64,000 bases of DNA from Falsirhodobacter algicola (GTDB lineage: Bacteria > Pseudomonadota > Alphaproteobacteria > Rhodobacterales > Rhodobacteraceae). The first letter of the stretch is position 1, and every line of letters starts with the position of its first letter. The stretch is taken from NCBI RefSeq assembly GCF_018279165.1, contig NZ_CP047289.1, forward strand, positions 682,001 through 746,000. Direction: 5' to 3'. Positions 8,028 through 17,144 of the stretch are shown here, piece after piece. The translations under genes and the position numbers were made by a program. The notes under the pieces are model-generated. The model was not told the origin of the DNA and did no database searches. It saw nothing but the letters and a program-made list of their open reading frames with translations.

Positions 8028-8597
8028 ATGACAGGACAACCTCTTTCCGGGATTTCCCGGCGTGGGCTAATGGGTGCTTTCGCGGCAACCATGATCACAG
8101 CAGCGCCCACCGCATCGCACGCATTCGGTTTCCTACGGGGCGCCGGCGATATCCGACGCATCAAGATGTACAATGGGCGTACGGGCGAAAGCATCGATCA
8201 GATCTATTGGATCGACGGCAATTACGTTCCCGAGAGCCTTGCCGAGATCAACCGTTTCATGCGCGACTGGCGCACCGGCGGCGTGATCAATTTCGACCCG
8301 CGCACCGTGGACATCCTGACCGCTGCGCACCGCCTGATGGATGCCCCGGAGCCCTATCTTCTGCTGTCGGGCTACCGCTCGCCGCAGACGAACGCGATGC
8401 TGCGGGCCCGCTCTTCGGGTGTGGCGCAGAACTCGCTCCACATGAAGGGCGAGGCGGCGGACGTGCGGCTCAAATCCCGGTCGGTCAGCCAGATGGCCCG
8501 CGCGGCCGAAGCCTGCGCTTCGGGCGGGGTCGGTCGTTACAGCGGTTCGAACTTCGTGCACATGGATTGCGGCCCGGTCCGCCACTGGGGCGCCTGA
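8028..8597 (+). CDS. MepK-like murein endopeptidase (DUF882, peptidase M15 fold), Tat-exported
   Basis: A 189-aa protein with a Tat signal, S10-R-R-G-L-M followed by a hydrophobic stretch and cleavage near ASHA–F. The catalytic region has the M15/LAS metallopeptidase metal ligands H138 (SLHMKGEAAD), D145 and H178 (FVHMD), with D180 alongside. In E. coli the homologue MepK (YcbK) is a lipoprotein that cleaves mDAP–mDAP (3-3) and some 4-3 cross-links. Here it would be a soluble, folded-before-export periplasmic enzyme. Its divergent position to the L,D-transpeptidase gene supports a paired making/cleaving role. The assignment to DUF882 is firm; the exact bond cleaved is inferred. Confidence 0.85.
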   Translation: MTGQPLSGISRRGLMGAFAATMITAAPTASHAFGFLRGAGDIRRIKMYNGRTGESIDQIYWIDGNYVPESLAEINRFMRDWRTGGVINFDPRTVDILTAAHRLMDAPEPYLLLSGYRSPQTNAMLRARSSGVAQNSLHMKGEAADVRLKSRSVSQMARAAEACASGGVGRYSGSNFVHMDCGPVRHWGA

Positions 8598-8605
8598 CGG
8601 CGCCC

Positions 8606-9319
8606 TCAGGTATCGCGGCGCCCGCGATACCCCATGGCCACGACGAACTTCTCGGATGAATCCGCGCGCGATGCGGGCGGCTTCACGTTGGCGACCTTGG
8701 TGAAGTTCTTCTTCAGGATGGTCTGAAGCTCGTTCTCCGCGCCGCCCGCCAGAACCTTGGCGACGAAGGTCCCGCCCTCCTCCAGCACGTCGAAGGCGAA
8801 ATAGGCCGCCGCTTCGCACAGCGCGATGATGCGCAGGTGATCGGTGTTCTTATGGCCGGACGAGGCTGCGGCCATATCGCTCATCACCACATCCGCCGCA
8901 CCGCCGAGCCAGCCTTTCACGAGGCTGTCGGCATCGTCGGCCAGGAAATCAAGCTGGTGGATCTCGGCGCCCGAAATCGGTTCCACCTCCTGAATGTCCA
9001 CGCCGAGGACGGTGCCTTGCTTGCCGGACCCTTCGCCGAGCGCATTCACCCGCCGCACGGCCACCTGACACCAACCACCCGGCGCGCAGCCGAGATCGAC
9101 CACCCGCGCGCCGGGCTTCAGGAACCCGAACTTGTTGTCCAGTTCGAGGATCTTGAACGCCGCACGGCCGCGATAGCCGTCCTTCTTGGCCCGCTGCACA
9201 TAGGGGTCGTTCAGCTGCCGTTCCAGCCAAAGCGTGGAGGACAGCTTGCGCCCCTTCGCCGTCTTGACCCGGACGCGCAGATCGCGCTGCCCGCGGCCGG
9301 AGGTGTTCTTCGCCGTCAT
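8606..9319 (-). CDS. rlmE: 23S rRNA (uridine-2'-O)-methyltransferase RlmE (FtsJ)
   Basis: A 237-aa SAM-dependent methyltransferase that methylates U2552 of 23S rRNA in the A loop. The SAM-binding loop [11 protein letters not shown], the catalytic Asp in VMSDMAA and the catalytic Lys in [11 protein letters not shown] are all visible. The N-terminus is basic ([17 protein letters not shown]), as usual in alphaproteobacterial members. I set the start at 9319 ([10 protein letters not shown]), where ATG overlaps the ppx stop as ATGA; a longer frame to 9421 would run through ppx. It is co-transcribed behind ppx, an arrangement common in Rhodobacterales. Confidence 0.92.
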   Translation of the reverse strand: MTAKNTSGRGQRDLRVRVKTAKGRKLSSTLWLERQLNDPYVQRAKKDGYRGRAAFKILELDNKFGFLKPGARVVDLGCAPGGWCQVAVRRVNALGEGSGKQGTVLGVDIQEVEPISGAEIHQLDFLADDADSLVKGWLGGAADVVMSDMAAASSGHKNTDHLRIIALCEAAAYFAFDVLEEGGTFVAKVLAGGAENELQTILKKNFTKVANVKPPASRADSSEKFVVAMGYRGRRDT

Positions 9320-10425
9320 GTCAATGGTCCGTCTTCCAGAACGCCGTCGGCGTTCATTTGTTGATAAAGCAGGCCTTCGCGCAGGCCGCGATCGGCGACC
9401 GAAAGTCGGTCCGTCGGCCACACGCGCATCAGCGCCTGAAGGATTGCCGCGCCGGACATGATCAGGCTGTGCCGATCCCGTCCGATCTGCGGATCGACGC
9501 GCCGCCCCTCGGGGCCGAGCGCGAGGTATTCGCGGATCACATGGTCGATCTGGTCCGAGGTCATGTGCAGCCCGTCCACCTTGGTGCGGTCATAGCGCCG
9601 CAGCTTCAGGAACGAGGCCGCAACCGTCGTGATCGTCCCAGAGGTGCCGATGATCTGGAACCCCTCGCGCGCGTTGTCCGCATTGTAGGGCGAGAAGGTC
9701 GCGAGGTTCTCTTCGAAATACCAACTCATCAGGGCAAAGCGGGCGGCGTCATCCTCCACATCCGCGAACTGATCCTTCAGCGTCGCCACCCCCAGCGGGA
9801 CCGAGATCCAATCCACCACCCGCGCCGCGCCCTGCCGGGGTTTGAACCCCTTGTGCAGCGCCATGATGGAGCGGGCGCGGTTCTCCGGTTCCACCTGCGA
9901 CAGGTCGATCCAGACGAGTTCGGTCGAACCGCCGCCGATGTCGATCACCAAAAGCTGCTCGGTCTTCGGGCTGACCAGCGGCGCGCAGGAGATGACGGCA
10001 AGGCGCGCCTCCTCCTCCGGGCGGATGATCTCCAGTTGCAGGCCCGTCTCGCGCCGGACCATGTGGATAAAATCGCGCGCATTTCGGGCGCGGCGGCAGG
10101 CCTCGGTCGCAACAAGGCGCATCCGGCGAACCCGGTGCTTCTCGATCTTCTTCTGGCAGATGCGCAACGCTTGAACCGTCCGTCCCATGGAGGCACGCGA
10201 CAGCCGGCCGGAACTTTCCAACCCAAGGCCAAGCTGTACGGTCTTGGAGAAACTGTCCACGACCTGAAAGTGACTGCCCCTTGGCTGGGCAATCAGCATG
10301 CGGCAACTGTTCGTGCCAAGATCCAGTGCCGCATACAGCGCCGGACCGGACGGGGTGGCGGATGGTTCGACCTGCAGGATGTCTGCAGGGATCGCGTCCA
10401 CACCCCTGGGACGCTCGGGCGCCAT
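9316..10425 (-). CDS. ppx: Ppx/GppA family exopolyphosphatase
   Basis: A 369-aa member of the ASKHA fold: phosphate-1 loop [14 protein letters not shown] and phosphate-2 loop [13 protein letters not shown]. The family hydrolyses terminal phosphate from polyphosphate or converts pppGpp to ppGpp; the sequence alone does not decide between them. It is single-domain, shorter than the roughly 500 aa of E. coli Ppx, as usual in alphaproteobacteria. The ATG at 10425 has GGAGGG just upstream and was chosen over the longer frame to 10527. It overlaps rlmE by ATGA at 9316–9319. The gene symbol is conventional; gppA would be equally defensible. Confidence 0.85.
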   Translation of the reverse strand: MAPERPRGVDAIPADILQVEPSATPSGPALYAALDLGTNSCRMLIAQPRGSHFQVVDSFSKTVQLGLGLESSGRLSRASMGRTVQALRICQKKIEKHRVRRMRLVATEACRRARNARDFIHMVRRETGLQLEIIRPEEEARLAVISCAPLVSPKTEQLLVIDIGGGSTELVWIDLSQVEPENRARSIMALHKGFKPRQGAARVVDWISVPLGVATLKDQFADVEDDAARFALMSWYFEENLATFSPYNADNAREGFQIIGTSGTITTVAASFLKLRRYDRTKVDGLHMTSDQIDHVIREYLALGPEGRRVDPQIGRDRHSLIMSGAAILQALMRVWPTDRLSVADRGLREGLLYQQMNADGVLEDGPLT

Positions 10426-10544
10426 TGTATCGCCCTCCAACTCTCGGTTGTGTCCATGGTATTCCTGCCGACGGACAAGCGCAAGTGGAGGGGAACCGCC
10501 CGCTCGCGCAAGCGTTACCCATGCCATGTGGAGAGGAGAGCGCG

Positions 10545-11003
10545 ATGCGTGTCATCACCTTCTGCGCCGCGATGCTGCTGGCGATGCCGGCTGCGGCGGC
10601 GAATGTCTACGATTTCGCGGCCACCACGCCGCAGCTTTCGATCTTTGCGCAAAAGATGCGCCAGACGGGCATCGACCGCGCCCTCGCCAATCCCGGCCCC
10701 TACACCATCTTCGCCCCGACCGATGCGGCGGCGGCAAAGCTGTCCCCGTCCTTGGACCGCGAAACGTTGGTGCAAATCCTGACCTGTCACATGGCCCCGA
10801 CCGAGGTCGTGAGCCGCGCCCTCGCCTCCGGTCAATCGGCCGTTATCCGCACCGTCGGCGGCTGCCGCCTGACGCTGACGCGCACGCCGTCGGGACTGAC
10901 GCTGAAGGATGATGCGGGCCGGTCGCACCGGATCGAAGCGGCCGATCTCGATCAGGCGAACGGCGTCGTGCATATCGTGGATTCGCTGATCCTGCCGCGG
11001 TGA
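10545..11003 (+). CDS. Fasciclin (FAS1) domain exported protein
   Basis: A 152-aa protein with a short signal peptide (MRVITFCAAMLLAMPAAAA) and one FAS1 domain. The H1 motif region PGPYTIFAPTDAAAAKL and the C-terminal H2-like segment NGVVHIVDSLILPR are typical. FAS1 domains mediate adhesion or small-ligand binding outside the cytoplasm; the role of short bacterial members is mostly unknown. GAGAGGAGAG stands directly before the ATG at 10545. It is divergent from ppx and followed 46 bp later by tRNA-Gly. Two cysteines (TCHM, GGCRL) could form a disulfide in the periplasm. Confidence 0.85.
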   Translation: MRVITFCAAMLLAMPAAAANVYDFAATTPQLSIFAQKMRQTGIDRALANPGPYTIFAPTDAAAAKLSPSLDRETLVQILTCHMAPTEVVSRALASGQSAVIRTVGGCRLTLTRTPSGLTLKDDAGRSHRIEAADLDQANGVVHIVDSLILPR

Positions 11004-11011
11004 AGAGCGTC

Positions 11012-11038
11012 TTGACGCCCTGCCCGCTTTCGCATAAT
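11012..11038 (+). promoter_or_regulatory. Promoter of tRNA-Gly
   Basis: TTGACG at 11012–11017 and CATAAT at 11033–11038 each match the housekeeping consensus at five of six positions, with a 15-bp spacer. Transcription would start near 11045, a few bases before the mature tRNA 5' end at 11050. Confidence 0.6.
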
Positions 11039-11049
11039 TCAAGCGCATC

Positions 11050-11123
11050 GCGGGTGTAGCTCAATGGTAGAGCAGCAGCTTCCCAAGCTGAATACGAGGG
11101 TTCGATTCCCTTCACCCGCTCCA
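11050..11123 (+). tRNA. tRNA-Gly (anticodon CCC)
   Basis: A 74-nt cloverleaf with acceptor GCGGGTG pairing with CACCCGC, D arm GCTC…GAGC, anticodon loop TTCCCAA giving anticodon CCC, T arm GAGGG-TTCGATT-CCCTT and an encoded CCA. The outermost anticodon-stem pair is a G·A mismatch. It reads GGG glycine codons. It has its own promoter and lies in front of a strong hairpin shared with the convergent pgi gene. Confidence 0.95.
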
Positions 11124-11149
11124 TCATTCCATCGCTGAACGGCCCAAAG

Positions 11150-11180
11150 GCCGCCGACCGAAGTCGGCGGCTTCTGTCTT
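11150..11180. terminator. Bidirectional terminator between tRNA-Gly and pgi
   Basis: GCCGCCGAC (11150–11158) pairs with GTCGGCGGC (11163–11171) around CGAA, followed on the plus strand by TTCTGTCTT. Read on the minus strand the loop is the very stable C(UUCG)G tetraloop followed by CTTT. It can therefore end both the tRNA transcript and the zwf–pgl–pgi transcript. Confidence 0.7.
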
Positions 11181-12768
11181 AGCGCAGGAAGTCCACCAAT
11201 TGGCGGGTGGAGCCGTCCTTGCCATCGGCGGATGCGCCCTCGAGGATCGGCTGAAGCGCCAGCGCCAGTTCCTTGCCCAGCTCCACGCCCCATTGATCGT
11301 AGGAGTTGATGCCGAGAATCACACCCTCGACGAAGACGCGATGTTCATAGAGCGCGATGATCTGCCCCAGCACGAAGGGCGTCAGCTTCGGATAGCACAG
11401 CGTCGTGGACGGACGATTGCCCGGGAAGACGCGGTGACGAGCCTGCCGTTCCAGTTCGGCCCCCTCGAAGCCCTTCTTGCGCATGATCTCCGTCGCCTCG
11501 GCCAAGGAACGTCCGCGCATCAGCGCCTCGGATTGGGCGAGGCAGTTGGCCACGAGCAGCAGATGCTGGTGGGCCAGCTCCGGCTCATGCCCCTCGCGGG
11601 CGACCATGAACTCGCAGGGGATGACGCGGGTGCCTTGGTGGATCAGTTGATAGAAGGCGTGCTGGCCGTTCGTCCCCGGCTCCCCCCAGACGACGGGGCC
11701 GGAATGGATCGCAAGATCGCGGCCATCCATGGACACGCGTTTGCCGTTCGATTCCATCTCCAGCTGCTGAAGATAGGCCGGAAGCCGGGCCAGCCGCTGT
11801 TCATAGGGCAGAACGGCGCGCGTTGCGTAATCGCAGACCTGATTGTGCCAGATCCCCGTCAGCGCCAGCAGCACCGGCAGGTTGTCCCGCCAATCGGCGC
11901 TGCGGAAATGCGCGTCCATCGCGGCGCCGCCGGCAAGGAAGGCGTCGAAATCATCCGGGCCCACCGCCAGCATGATCGACAGGCCGATCGGCCCCCACAT
12001 GCTATAGCGGCCACCCACCCAATCCTCGAAACCGAAGACGCGGCTCGCGTCGATGCCGAAGGCGGCTGTCTTGTCCTCGGCGGTGGAAACGGCGGCGAAC
12101 TGCTTGGCCGGATCGGAAACGCTGCCCGACATCCACGCCTTCGCCGTTTCGGCATTGGTCATCGTTTCGATCGTGGTGAACGTCTTGGAGGCGACGATCA
12201 CCAGCGTCGTCGTAGGATCGAGCCCGGCGAGCACATCCGCGACATGCGCCCCATCCACGTTCGACACGAAATGGCAGCGCGGCCCGTCAGCATAGGGCGA
12301 AAGCGCGATGCAGGCCATGGCCGGGCCAAGGTCCGACCCGCCGATCCCGATATTCACCACATCGGTGATCTGCCCGCCCTGCCCGGCAAAGGCGCCGCTG
12401 CGCACATCGTCGGCAAAGGCGCGCATGCGGGCATGCGTCTCGCGCAGCGCGACGGTGACGTCGGTGCCCCCCACCTCCAGCGGCGTGCCCATGTTGCGCA
12501 GCGCGGTGTGCAGGACCGAGCGATGCTCCGTTTCGTTCAGTTGCGCGCCACGGAACATCGCCTCGCGCTTCGTGGCAAGGTCCGCCCCGTCCACGAGGGC
12601 GAGCAGAAGCTCCATTCCCGTGTCGCAGATGTTCGTCTTGGAATAATCGAACAGCAGCCCATCCGCCCGGGCGGAGAAACGTTCGGCGCGGGTATCGTCG
12701 AACAGCGTCAGGATCGGGCGATCCGCGACAATCCGGTGGTGGTCGCGCAGGGCCTGCCAGTCGTTCAT
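11179..12768 (-). CDS. pgi: Glucose-6-phosphate isomerase
   Basis: A 529-aa phosphoglucose isomerase interconverting glucose-6-P and fructose-6-P. Family signatures are visible: [11 protein letters not shown], the SIS-domain segment [13 protein letters not shown], the first PGI signature region [10 protein letters not shown] and the second GVELGKELA. Length is close to the usual 540–550 aa of the long bacterial form. The start has GGAGC about 5 nt upstream of ATG at 12768. It is third in the zwf–pgl–pgi operon, 10 bp after pgl. In Rhodobacter-type metabolism, which relies on the Entner-Doudoroff route, Pgi feeds fructose-6-P back into zwf. It ends at the bidirectional hairpin. Confidence 0.95.
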   Translation of the reverse strand: MNDWQALRDHHRIVADRPILTLFDDTRAERFSARADGLLFDYSKTNICDTGMELLLALVDGADLATKREAMFRGAQLNETEHRSVLHTALRNMGTPLEVGGTDVTVALRETHARMRAFADDVRSGAFAGQGGQITDVVNIGIGGSDLGPAMACIALSPYADGPRCHFVSNVDGAHVADVLAGLDPTTTLVIVASKTFTTIETMTNAETAKAWMSGSVSDPAKQFAAVSTAEDKTAAFGIDASRVFGFEDWVGGRYSMWGPIGLSIMLAVGPDDFDAFLAGGAAMDAHFRSADWRDNLPVLLALTGIWHNQVCDYATRAVLPYEQRLARLPAYLQQLEMESNGKRVSMDGRDLAIHSGPVVWGEPGTNGQHAFYQLIHQGTRVIPCEFMVAREGHEPELAHQHLLLVANCLAQSEALMRGRSLAEATEIMRKKGFEGAELERQARHRVFPGNRPSTTLCYPKLTPFVLGQIIALYEHRVFVEGVILGINSYDQWGVELGKELALALQPILEGASADGKDGSTRQLVDFLR

Positions 12769-12778
12769 CTCATGCTCC

Positions 12779-13450
12779 TCATTCGGCCCAATGGACCGTG
12801 GTGTCAGCGAGGAAGGCGCGGATCGGCGCCTCCATCGGGGTAAGTTTCTCGGCGCGGTGCAGCGCCTCGCGCTTGTCCGGCCCGGTGATCAGCAGATGGG
12901 TGGAGATCGCCTGCTTCAACGGGCGCGCGGTCAGGGTGATCCGCGGCTCGCCCGCGCCCTCGGCGCGCATGGGCAGAAGAAGCGGGGCCTTGTCGGACAG
13001 CCCCTCCTCCAGCCGGTCCGCACCGGGGAAGAGCGAGGCCGTGTGCATATCCACGCCCATCCCCAAAAGCAGGACCGAGATCGGCAGATGCGGCTCCAGC
13101 CCTTCGGCCAGATGCTCCAGCGCCTCTTCGGGGGTGCCGTTGTCGGAATGGATCGGAATGTAGGTGGCCGCCGCCGCCCGCCCCGTCAGCAACCGGCGCT
13201 TCAGAAGGCGCGTGTTGGACCGGGCGTGATCCTCCGGAACCCAGCGTTCGTCGTTCAGGAACACGGTGACGTTGGCCCAATCGAGATCGACGCCTGACAG
13301 CGTGTCGAACACCGGCCCGGGGGTGGTCCCCCCGGGAACGCAGAGCGTCGCCCGCCCCTCGCGGCGCAGGAAATCGCCAAGCTCGCTCGCGATGCGGTTC
13401 GCAAGTTGAAGATACAGGAATTCGCGATCGGGATATTCGTTGAAGTTCAT
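12779..13450 (-). CDS. pgl: 6-phosphogluconolactonase
   Basis: A 223-aa DevB-type lactonase of the glucosamine-6-P deaminase fold. It hydrolyses 6-phosphogluconolactone made by Zwf. Typical segments are [13 protein letters not shown] (substrate phosphate loop), [16 protein letters not shown] and [17 protein letters not shown]. In the last, the family motif GxGxDGHxASLFP carries a Met at the usual Gly (VDMHTASL). The ATG at 13450 overlaps the zwf stop as ATGA and was preferred to the slightly longer frame starting at 13468. It is followed 10 bp later by pgi. Confidence 0.92.
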   Translation of the reverse strand: MNFNEYPDREFLYLQLANRIASELGDFLRREGRATLCVPGGTTPGPVFDTLSGVDLDWANVTVFLNDERWVPEDHARSNTRLLKRRLLTGRAAAATYIPIHSDNGTPEEALEHLAEGLEPHLPISVLLLGMGVDMHTASLFPGADRLEEGLSDKAPLLLPMRAEGAGEPRITLTARPLKQAISTHLLITGPDKREALHRAEKLTPMEAPIRAFLADTTVHWAE

Positions 13451-14901
13451 TCCTTGATCTCCCTCCACCGGCGACCGTCGCGATGCAGCAGCATCAGCGC
13501 ATCCTCCGGGCCGGATGTTCCGGGCTCATAGGCGTGCGGGCGTTCCTGCCGCGTCTCCCAGCCTTCGATGATCGGATCGGCCCAAGCCCAAGCGGCCTCC
13601 ACCTCGTCGCCGCGCATGAACAGGGTCTGGTTGCCCCGGATCACGTCCATGATCAGCCGTTCATAGGCGTCCGGGATGTCCGAACCGTCCGGGCCGAGCG
13701 CCTGCGCGAAGGACATGTCCAGCGGCACCTGCGTCAGGCGCATACCGCCCGGCCCCGGTTCCTTGATCATGACCTTGAGGTTGATGCCCTCGTTGGGTTG
13801 CAGACGGATGACGAGCACATTCTCGCGCCCGCCTTCGGGATCGTCGAAGATCGAATGCGGAGGACGGCGGAAATAGATCGCGATTTCCGAGGTGCGCGCC
13901 CGCAGACGCTTGCCGGTACGCAGATAGAAGGGGGTGCCCTTCCAACGCCAGTTGGCGATGCCGACCTTCAGCGCGATGTAGCTTTCGGTCCGGCTGTCGG
14001 GATTGCCGGCATCGTCGCGATACCCAGCCTTGCCGTTCTTGGGCGCATACTGGCCGCGCACGATGTCTTCGGGGCGGACCGGCTCCAGCGCGCGGATCAC
14101 CTTCAGCTTCTCATCACGGACGGCATCCGGGTCGAAGTGATAGGGCGGCTCCATCGCGATCAGGCACAGAAGCTGCATCAGGTGGTTCTGCACCATGTCG
14201 CGCATCGCGCCCGAGGTGTCGTAATAGGCGCCCCGCCCGTCCACGGCCACCGTCTCGGCGACGGTGATCTGAACGTGGTCGATGTACTCGGTCTTCCACA
14301 GCGGCTCGAACAGGATGTTGGCGAAGCGGATCGCCATCAGGTTCTGAACGGTTTCCTTGCCGAGATAGTGGTCGATCCGGTAGATCTGCTGTTCGGTGAA
14401 ATGTTCGGCCAGCGTCGCGTTCAGCGCGCGGGCGGTCTTCAGATCCTTGCCGAACGGCTTTTCCACGACGATGCGGCTGTTGCCATCGGCGATGCCATGC
14501 TCGTGCAGACGCTCGGCGATGGCCCCGAACAGCGACGGCGCGACGGAGAAGTAGAAGGCATGCACCATGCCCTCGCGCATCTCCTCGCGCAGTTCCTGCC
14601 AGCCTTGCGTGCCCGTCGCGTCGATCGCGACATAGCGCAGATGGTCGATGAAGGCCGTCAGCGAGGCGGCGTCGCGCTTGCTGCTCGGCACGAATTCGGT
14701 GATCGAGTCCCGCGCCATGGCGCGATATTCCTCGACCGAGATCTCCGTCCGGGCCGCACCGATGATGCGGCTTTCCTCGGGCATCTGACCGGCAAGGAAG
14801 CGGCGATACAGGCTCGGCAGGATCTTGCGCCGCGCGAGGTCCCCCGTGCCGCCGAAGATCACTAGATCGAATGGATCCACTGGGATCGTCCGCGAAACCA
14901 T
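13447..14901 (-). CDS. zwf: Glucose-6-phosphate 1-dehydrogenase
   Basis: A 484-aa enzyme oxidising glucose-6-P with NAD(P)+ and feeding the Entner-Doudoroff and pentose-phosphate routes. The dinucleotide-binding motif is IFGGTGDLARRKILPSLY near the N-terminus. The active-site signature RIDHYLGKETVQN contains the catalytic His and Lys residues. ATG at 14901 is preceded by AGGAGG at 6 nt; a TTG at 14904 is less likely. It is first in the zwf–pgl–pgi operon, with an ATGA overlap to pgl. The upstream 88 bp to the HNH gene hold no clear promoter that I can identify. Confidence 0.95.
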   Translation of the reverse strand: MVSRTIPVDPFDLVIFGGTGDLARRKILPSLYRRFLAGQMPEESRIIGAARTEISVEEYRAMARDSITEFVPSSKRDAASLTAFIDHLRYVAIDATGTQGWQELREEMREGMVHAFYFSVAPSLFGAIAERLHEHGIADGNSRIVVEKPFGKDLKTARALNATLAEHFTEQQIYRIDHYLGKETVQNLMAIRFANILFEPLWKTEYIDHVQITVAETVAVDGRGAYYDTSGAMRDMVQNHLMQLLCLIAMEPPYHFDPDAVRDEKLKVIRALEPVRPEDIVRGQYAPKNGKAGYRDDAGNPDSRTESYIALKVGIANWRWKGTPFYLRTGKRLRARTSEIAIYFRRPPHSIFDDPEGGRENVLVIRLQPNEGINLKVMIKEPGPGGMRLTQVPLDMSFAQALGPDGSDIPDAYERLIMDVIRGNQTLFMRGDEVEAAWAWADPIIEGWETRQERPHAYEPGTSGPEDALMLLHRDGRRWREIKE

Positions 14902-14989
14902 CAAGGTCCTCCTGCTGTTAGCGCAAACAGGGTCAGTGTTACCCGCACCCGAGCCCCAAGTCTAGCGCAAGCCACAGGAATGTCAGCCC

Positions 14990-15574
14990 TCAGGCGTCCA
15001 GCTCCGCATCCCAGTAGAGGAAATCGAGCCAGCTTTCGTGCAGGTGGTTCGGCGGGAAGCGGCGACCGTGATTCTGCATCTCTTCGGCGGTGGGGCGGCG
15101 CGGGGCGCGGTGCAGCCGCAAGCCCGATTGCCGCAGCGTCTGCGAGCCCTTGCGCAGATTGCAGGGCGAACATGCCGCGACCACGTTTTCCCAACTTGTG
15201 ATGCCGCCGCGCGCGCGGGGAAGGACGTGATCGAAGGTCAGATCCCCCTTCGCACCGCAATATTGGCAGCAGAATTCGTCCCTTAGAAAAAGATTGAAGC
15301 GCGTGAAGGCCACGCGCTTCTGAGGTTTGACGAAATCTTTGAGGACGACGACCGACGGTATCCGTATCTCGGCCCGCTGGCTTCGCACCGTCTGTTCGTA
15401 TTCGGCGACGATGGTGACGCGGTCGAGGAAGGCGGCCTTGATCGCGTCCTGCCAAGGCCAAAGCGACAGCGGATAATAGGAGAGCGGCCGGTAATCGGCG
15501 TTCAGAACGAGCGCGGGGAACTGCTTCAGCGCCGCTGGCTCTCTCACGAAATGGGTCCTGAAATCTCCGTCCAT
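14990..15574 (-). CDS. HNH endonuclease family protein
   Basis: A 194-aa protein with a central HNH module: paired CQYC and CSPC zinc knuckles around the DH…N core (TFDHVLPRARGG then WENVVAACSPCN). Proteins of this type are widespread as single chromosomal copies in alphaproteobacteria and are not obviously part of restriction or intron systems; their substrate is unknown. ATG at 15574 has GAAGGAG at 7–8 nt, so I prefer it to the longer frame to 15667. A good promoter lies upstream (15644–15671). Surrounding genes are housekeeping and no repeats flank it, so a mobile origin is not supported. Confidence 0.82.
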   Translation of the reverse strand: MDGDFRTHFVREPAALKQFPALVLNADYRPLSYYPLSLWPWQDAIKAAFLDRVTIVAEYEQTVRSQRAEIRIPSVVVLKDFVKPQKRVAFTRFNLFLRDEFCCQYCGAKGDLTFDHVLPRARGGITSWENVVAACSPCNLRKGSQTLRQSGLRLHRAPRRPTAEEMQNHGRRFPPNHLHESWLDFLYWDAELDA

Positions 15575-15643
15575 CCGCAACTCTCCTTCGCCCCGTCCCG
15601 CTAGGGTCAAGGGGCGGGGAGCCCGCCCCATCGCCTGTCTTGA

Positions 15644-15671
15644 ACTATATAGGGCGCCGAACACCATGCAA
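15644..15671 (-). promoter_or_regulatory. Promoter of the HNH endonuclease gene
   Basis: On the minus strand TTGCAT (15666–15671), 16 bp, TATAGT (15644–15649). The –10 matches five of six positions. A GGGGCGGG/CCCGCCCC stem follows in the leader before the start codon at 15574. Confidence 0.5.
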
Positions 15672-15716
15672 GCCCCTATCCATGCGACGATAGAGGCGGC
15701 AGGTTACGGTTTCGTG

Positions 15717-16367
15717 TCAGCCCAGCCGATCCCGCAGGAAGGACAGCGCGACCGATAGGCCATCCGGCGCGATCCCATGGCCGGTATCCTTCATCACATG
15801 GCCGAAGGTCTGAAAGCCCGCCGATACGAGGGCGTCACCGGCTAGGCCCATCTCCTCGAACGGAACGACGGGGTCCTGATCGCCATGGGCCAGCAGAACC
15901 GGCGGACGCGACGGCGCATCGGCCAGACGCTCCGGCCCGATCAGCTTGCCCGAGAAGGCGACGATCCCGCCGATCTGGGGCACGCGCCGGGGACCGACCT
16001 CGAGGCTCATCATCGAGCCCTGCGAAAAGCCGATGAGCACGAGGCGTTCGGGGGCGATGCCCTCTTCGGCAAGTCGTTCGTCGATGAAGGCCTGAAGCTG
16101 GGTCGTGGCGCGGGCGAAGCCTTCCTCCATCATCAGCTGGGTCGACCCATCGAGCCGCGGAATGGGGAACCACTGAAAACCGCCCGGGCTGCCGGGGCAG
16201 CGTTCGGGGGCGTCGGGCGCGATGAAGACGGTGCGCGGCAGATGCGGGGCCAGCGGTGCGGACAGGCCCAGAAGATCGGCCCCATTCGCGCCGAAGCCAT
16301 GCACGAAGATCACCATGCTGTCGGCGGTGCCGGTGGCGGGGGCGGTGCGTCCGAAGGTCAGGGTCAT
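15717..16367 (-). CDS. Alpha/beta hydrolase, phospholipase/carboxylesterase family
   Basis: A 216-aa serine esterase of the Abhydrolase_2 type. Visible: oxyanion-side motif VHGFGANGADL, nucleophile elbow GFSQGSMM (Ser), acid in HGDQDPVVP (Asp) and the histidine in DTGHGIAPDG. Substrates in the family are short-chain esters, lysophospholipids or acyl thioesters; the natural substrate here is unknown. No signal peptide, so cytoplasmic. It sits 30 bp downstream of the NDUFAF6-like gene, which itself overlaps cysS, so the three are probably co-transcribed. Confidence 0.85.
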   Translation of the reverse strand: MTLTFGRTAPATGTADSMVIFVHGFGANGADLLGLSAPLAPHLPRTVFIAPDAPERCPGSPGGFQWFPIPRLDGSTQLMMEEGFARATTQLQAFIDERLAEEGIAPERLVLIGFSQGSMMSLEVGPRRVPQIGGIVAFSGKLIGPERLADAPSRPPVLLAHGDQDPVVPFEEMGLAGDALVSAGFQTFGHVMKDTGHGIAPDGLSVALSFLRDRLG

Positions 16368-16397
16368 GTCGCGTGGCTCCGTGGAAAAGGGGTGGGA

Positions 16398-17144
16398 TCA
16401 GCCGAGGAAGGCGCGCAGCAGCAGCGCGCCGCGTTTGCGGAATTCGGGCAGCGCGAGGCGTCCCTCCTCGATCCGCTGCGGTTCCTTTTCGGCAAGGCGC
16501 AACAGGGCGGCGGCCTGCCATGCCGGAAGCACGGCGGGCGCGATCCGCCGGGGCACGCGCCCTGCCCGCGCCTGCCGCTTGCGGGCGGTGCGGGCCAGCG
16601 CCGGAATGTCGCACTCGCTCGGCAGCGGTATGCGGCCACGGGCCCGAAGCTCTGCCGTGGCCTGCAAAAGCGCGGCGACGCCCTGCGCATGGGCATGGGC
16701 GCGCACCTTGGGTTCAAGCCCCGCCTCTGCGCCAAGGGACAGGGCCGCCAGCCACATCAGATGCCCGGCGGTCCGGTCGATATAGCGGTCGAACTCCTCG
16801 GCGGTCGGGCCTTCGGGGTAGATGTCGGCCCGCCGCGCCTCTACGATATCGGTCAGGAGCGCGACGGGAAGGCCCGCCTCCTGCACCAGCGTGGCAAGGG
16901 GGGCCACGACCTCATGGGCACGGGTGCCGCCCTGCCCGATCTCCTCGGCGATGTCGGCCCACCATTGCAGGCGCATCTCCGCGATCAGCGGCTCGGCCGA
17001 GGCCCAAGGCGCGCGCGCCACCTCGAGGTTGAAGGCATAGAGCGGCAGAAGACTCGCCCGTGCGGAAGGCGGCGCGGCCATCACGGCGGCGAACCGGTCC
17101 GGGTCGCCGGCCGCGACCAGTCGGGCGCAGTCGTCCAGACTCAC
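16398..17144 (-). CDS. Squalene/phytoene synthase family protein, NDUFAF6-like
   Basis: A 248-aa all-helical protein of the squalene/phytoene synthase superfamily. The segment [13 protein letters not shown] and the later RGRIPLPSE resemble the alphaproteobacterial relatives of mitochondrial NDUFAF6 (complex I assembly factor). The DxxxD prenyl-diphosphate motifs of true synthases are not evident: only AD-xxx-E remains at the first site. It is therefore more likely a non-catalytic or altered family member than a carotenoid enzyme. GTG at 17144 overlaps the cysS stop (GTGA), so translation is coupled; the longer frame to 17360 would run through cysS. Function is inferred from family resemblance only. 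Confidence 0.75.
   Translation of the reverse strand: MSLDDCARLVAAGDPDRFAAVMAAPPSARASLLPLYAFNLEVARAPWASAEPLIAEMRLQWWADIAEEIGQGGTRAHEVVAPLATLVQEAGLPVALLTDIVEARRADIYPEGPTAEEFDRYIDRTAGHLMWLAALSLGAEAGLEPKVRAHAHAQGVAALLQATAELRARGRIPLPSECDIPALARTARKRQARAGRVPRRIAPAVLPAWQAAALLRLAEKEPQRIEEGRLALPEFRKRGALLLRAFLG

Noticed and set aside
10843-11127. Minus-strand frame reading VKGIEPSYSAWEAAALPLSY
   Set aside because: This is the familiar spurious translation of a tRNA gene and its flank in the antisense frame; tRNA-Gly explains it.
14990-15574. HNH endonuclease as sign of a homing or mobile element
   Set aside because: No direct or inverted repeats, intron ends, tRNA target or compositional break nearby; the gene lies among housekeeping genes with a normal promoter.
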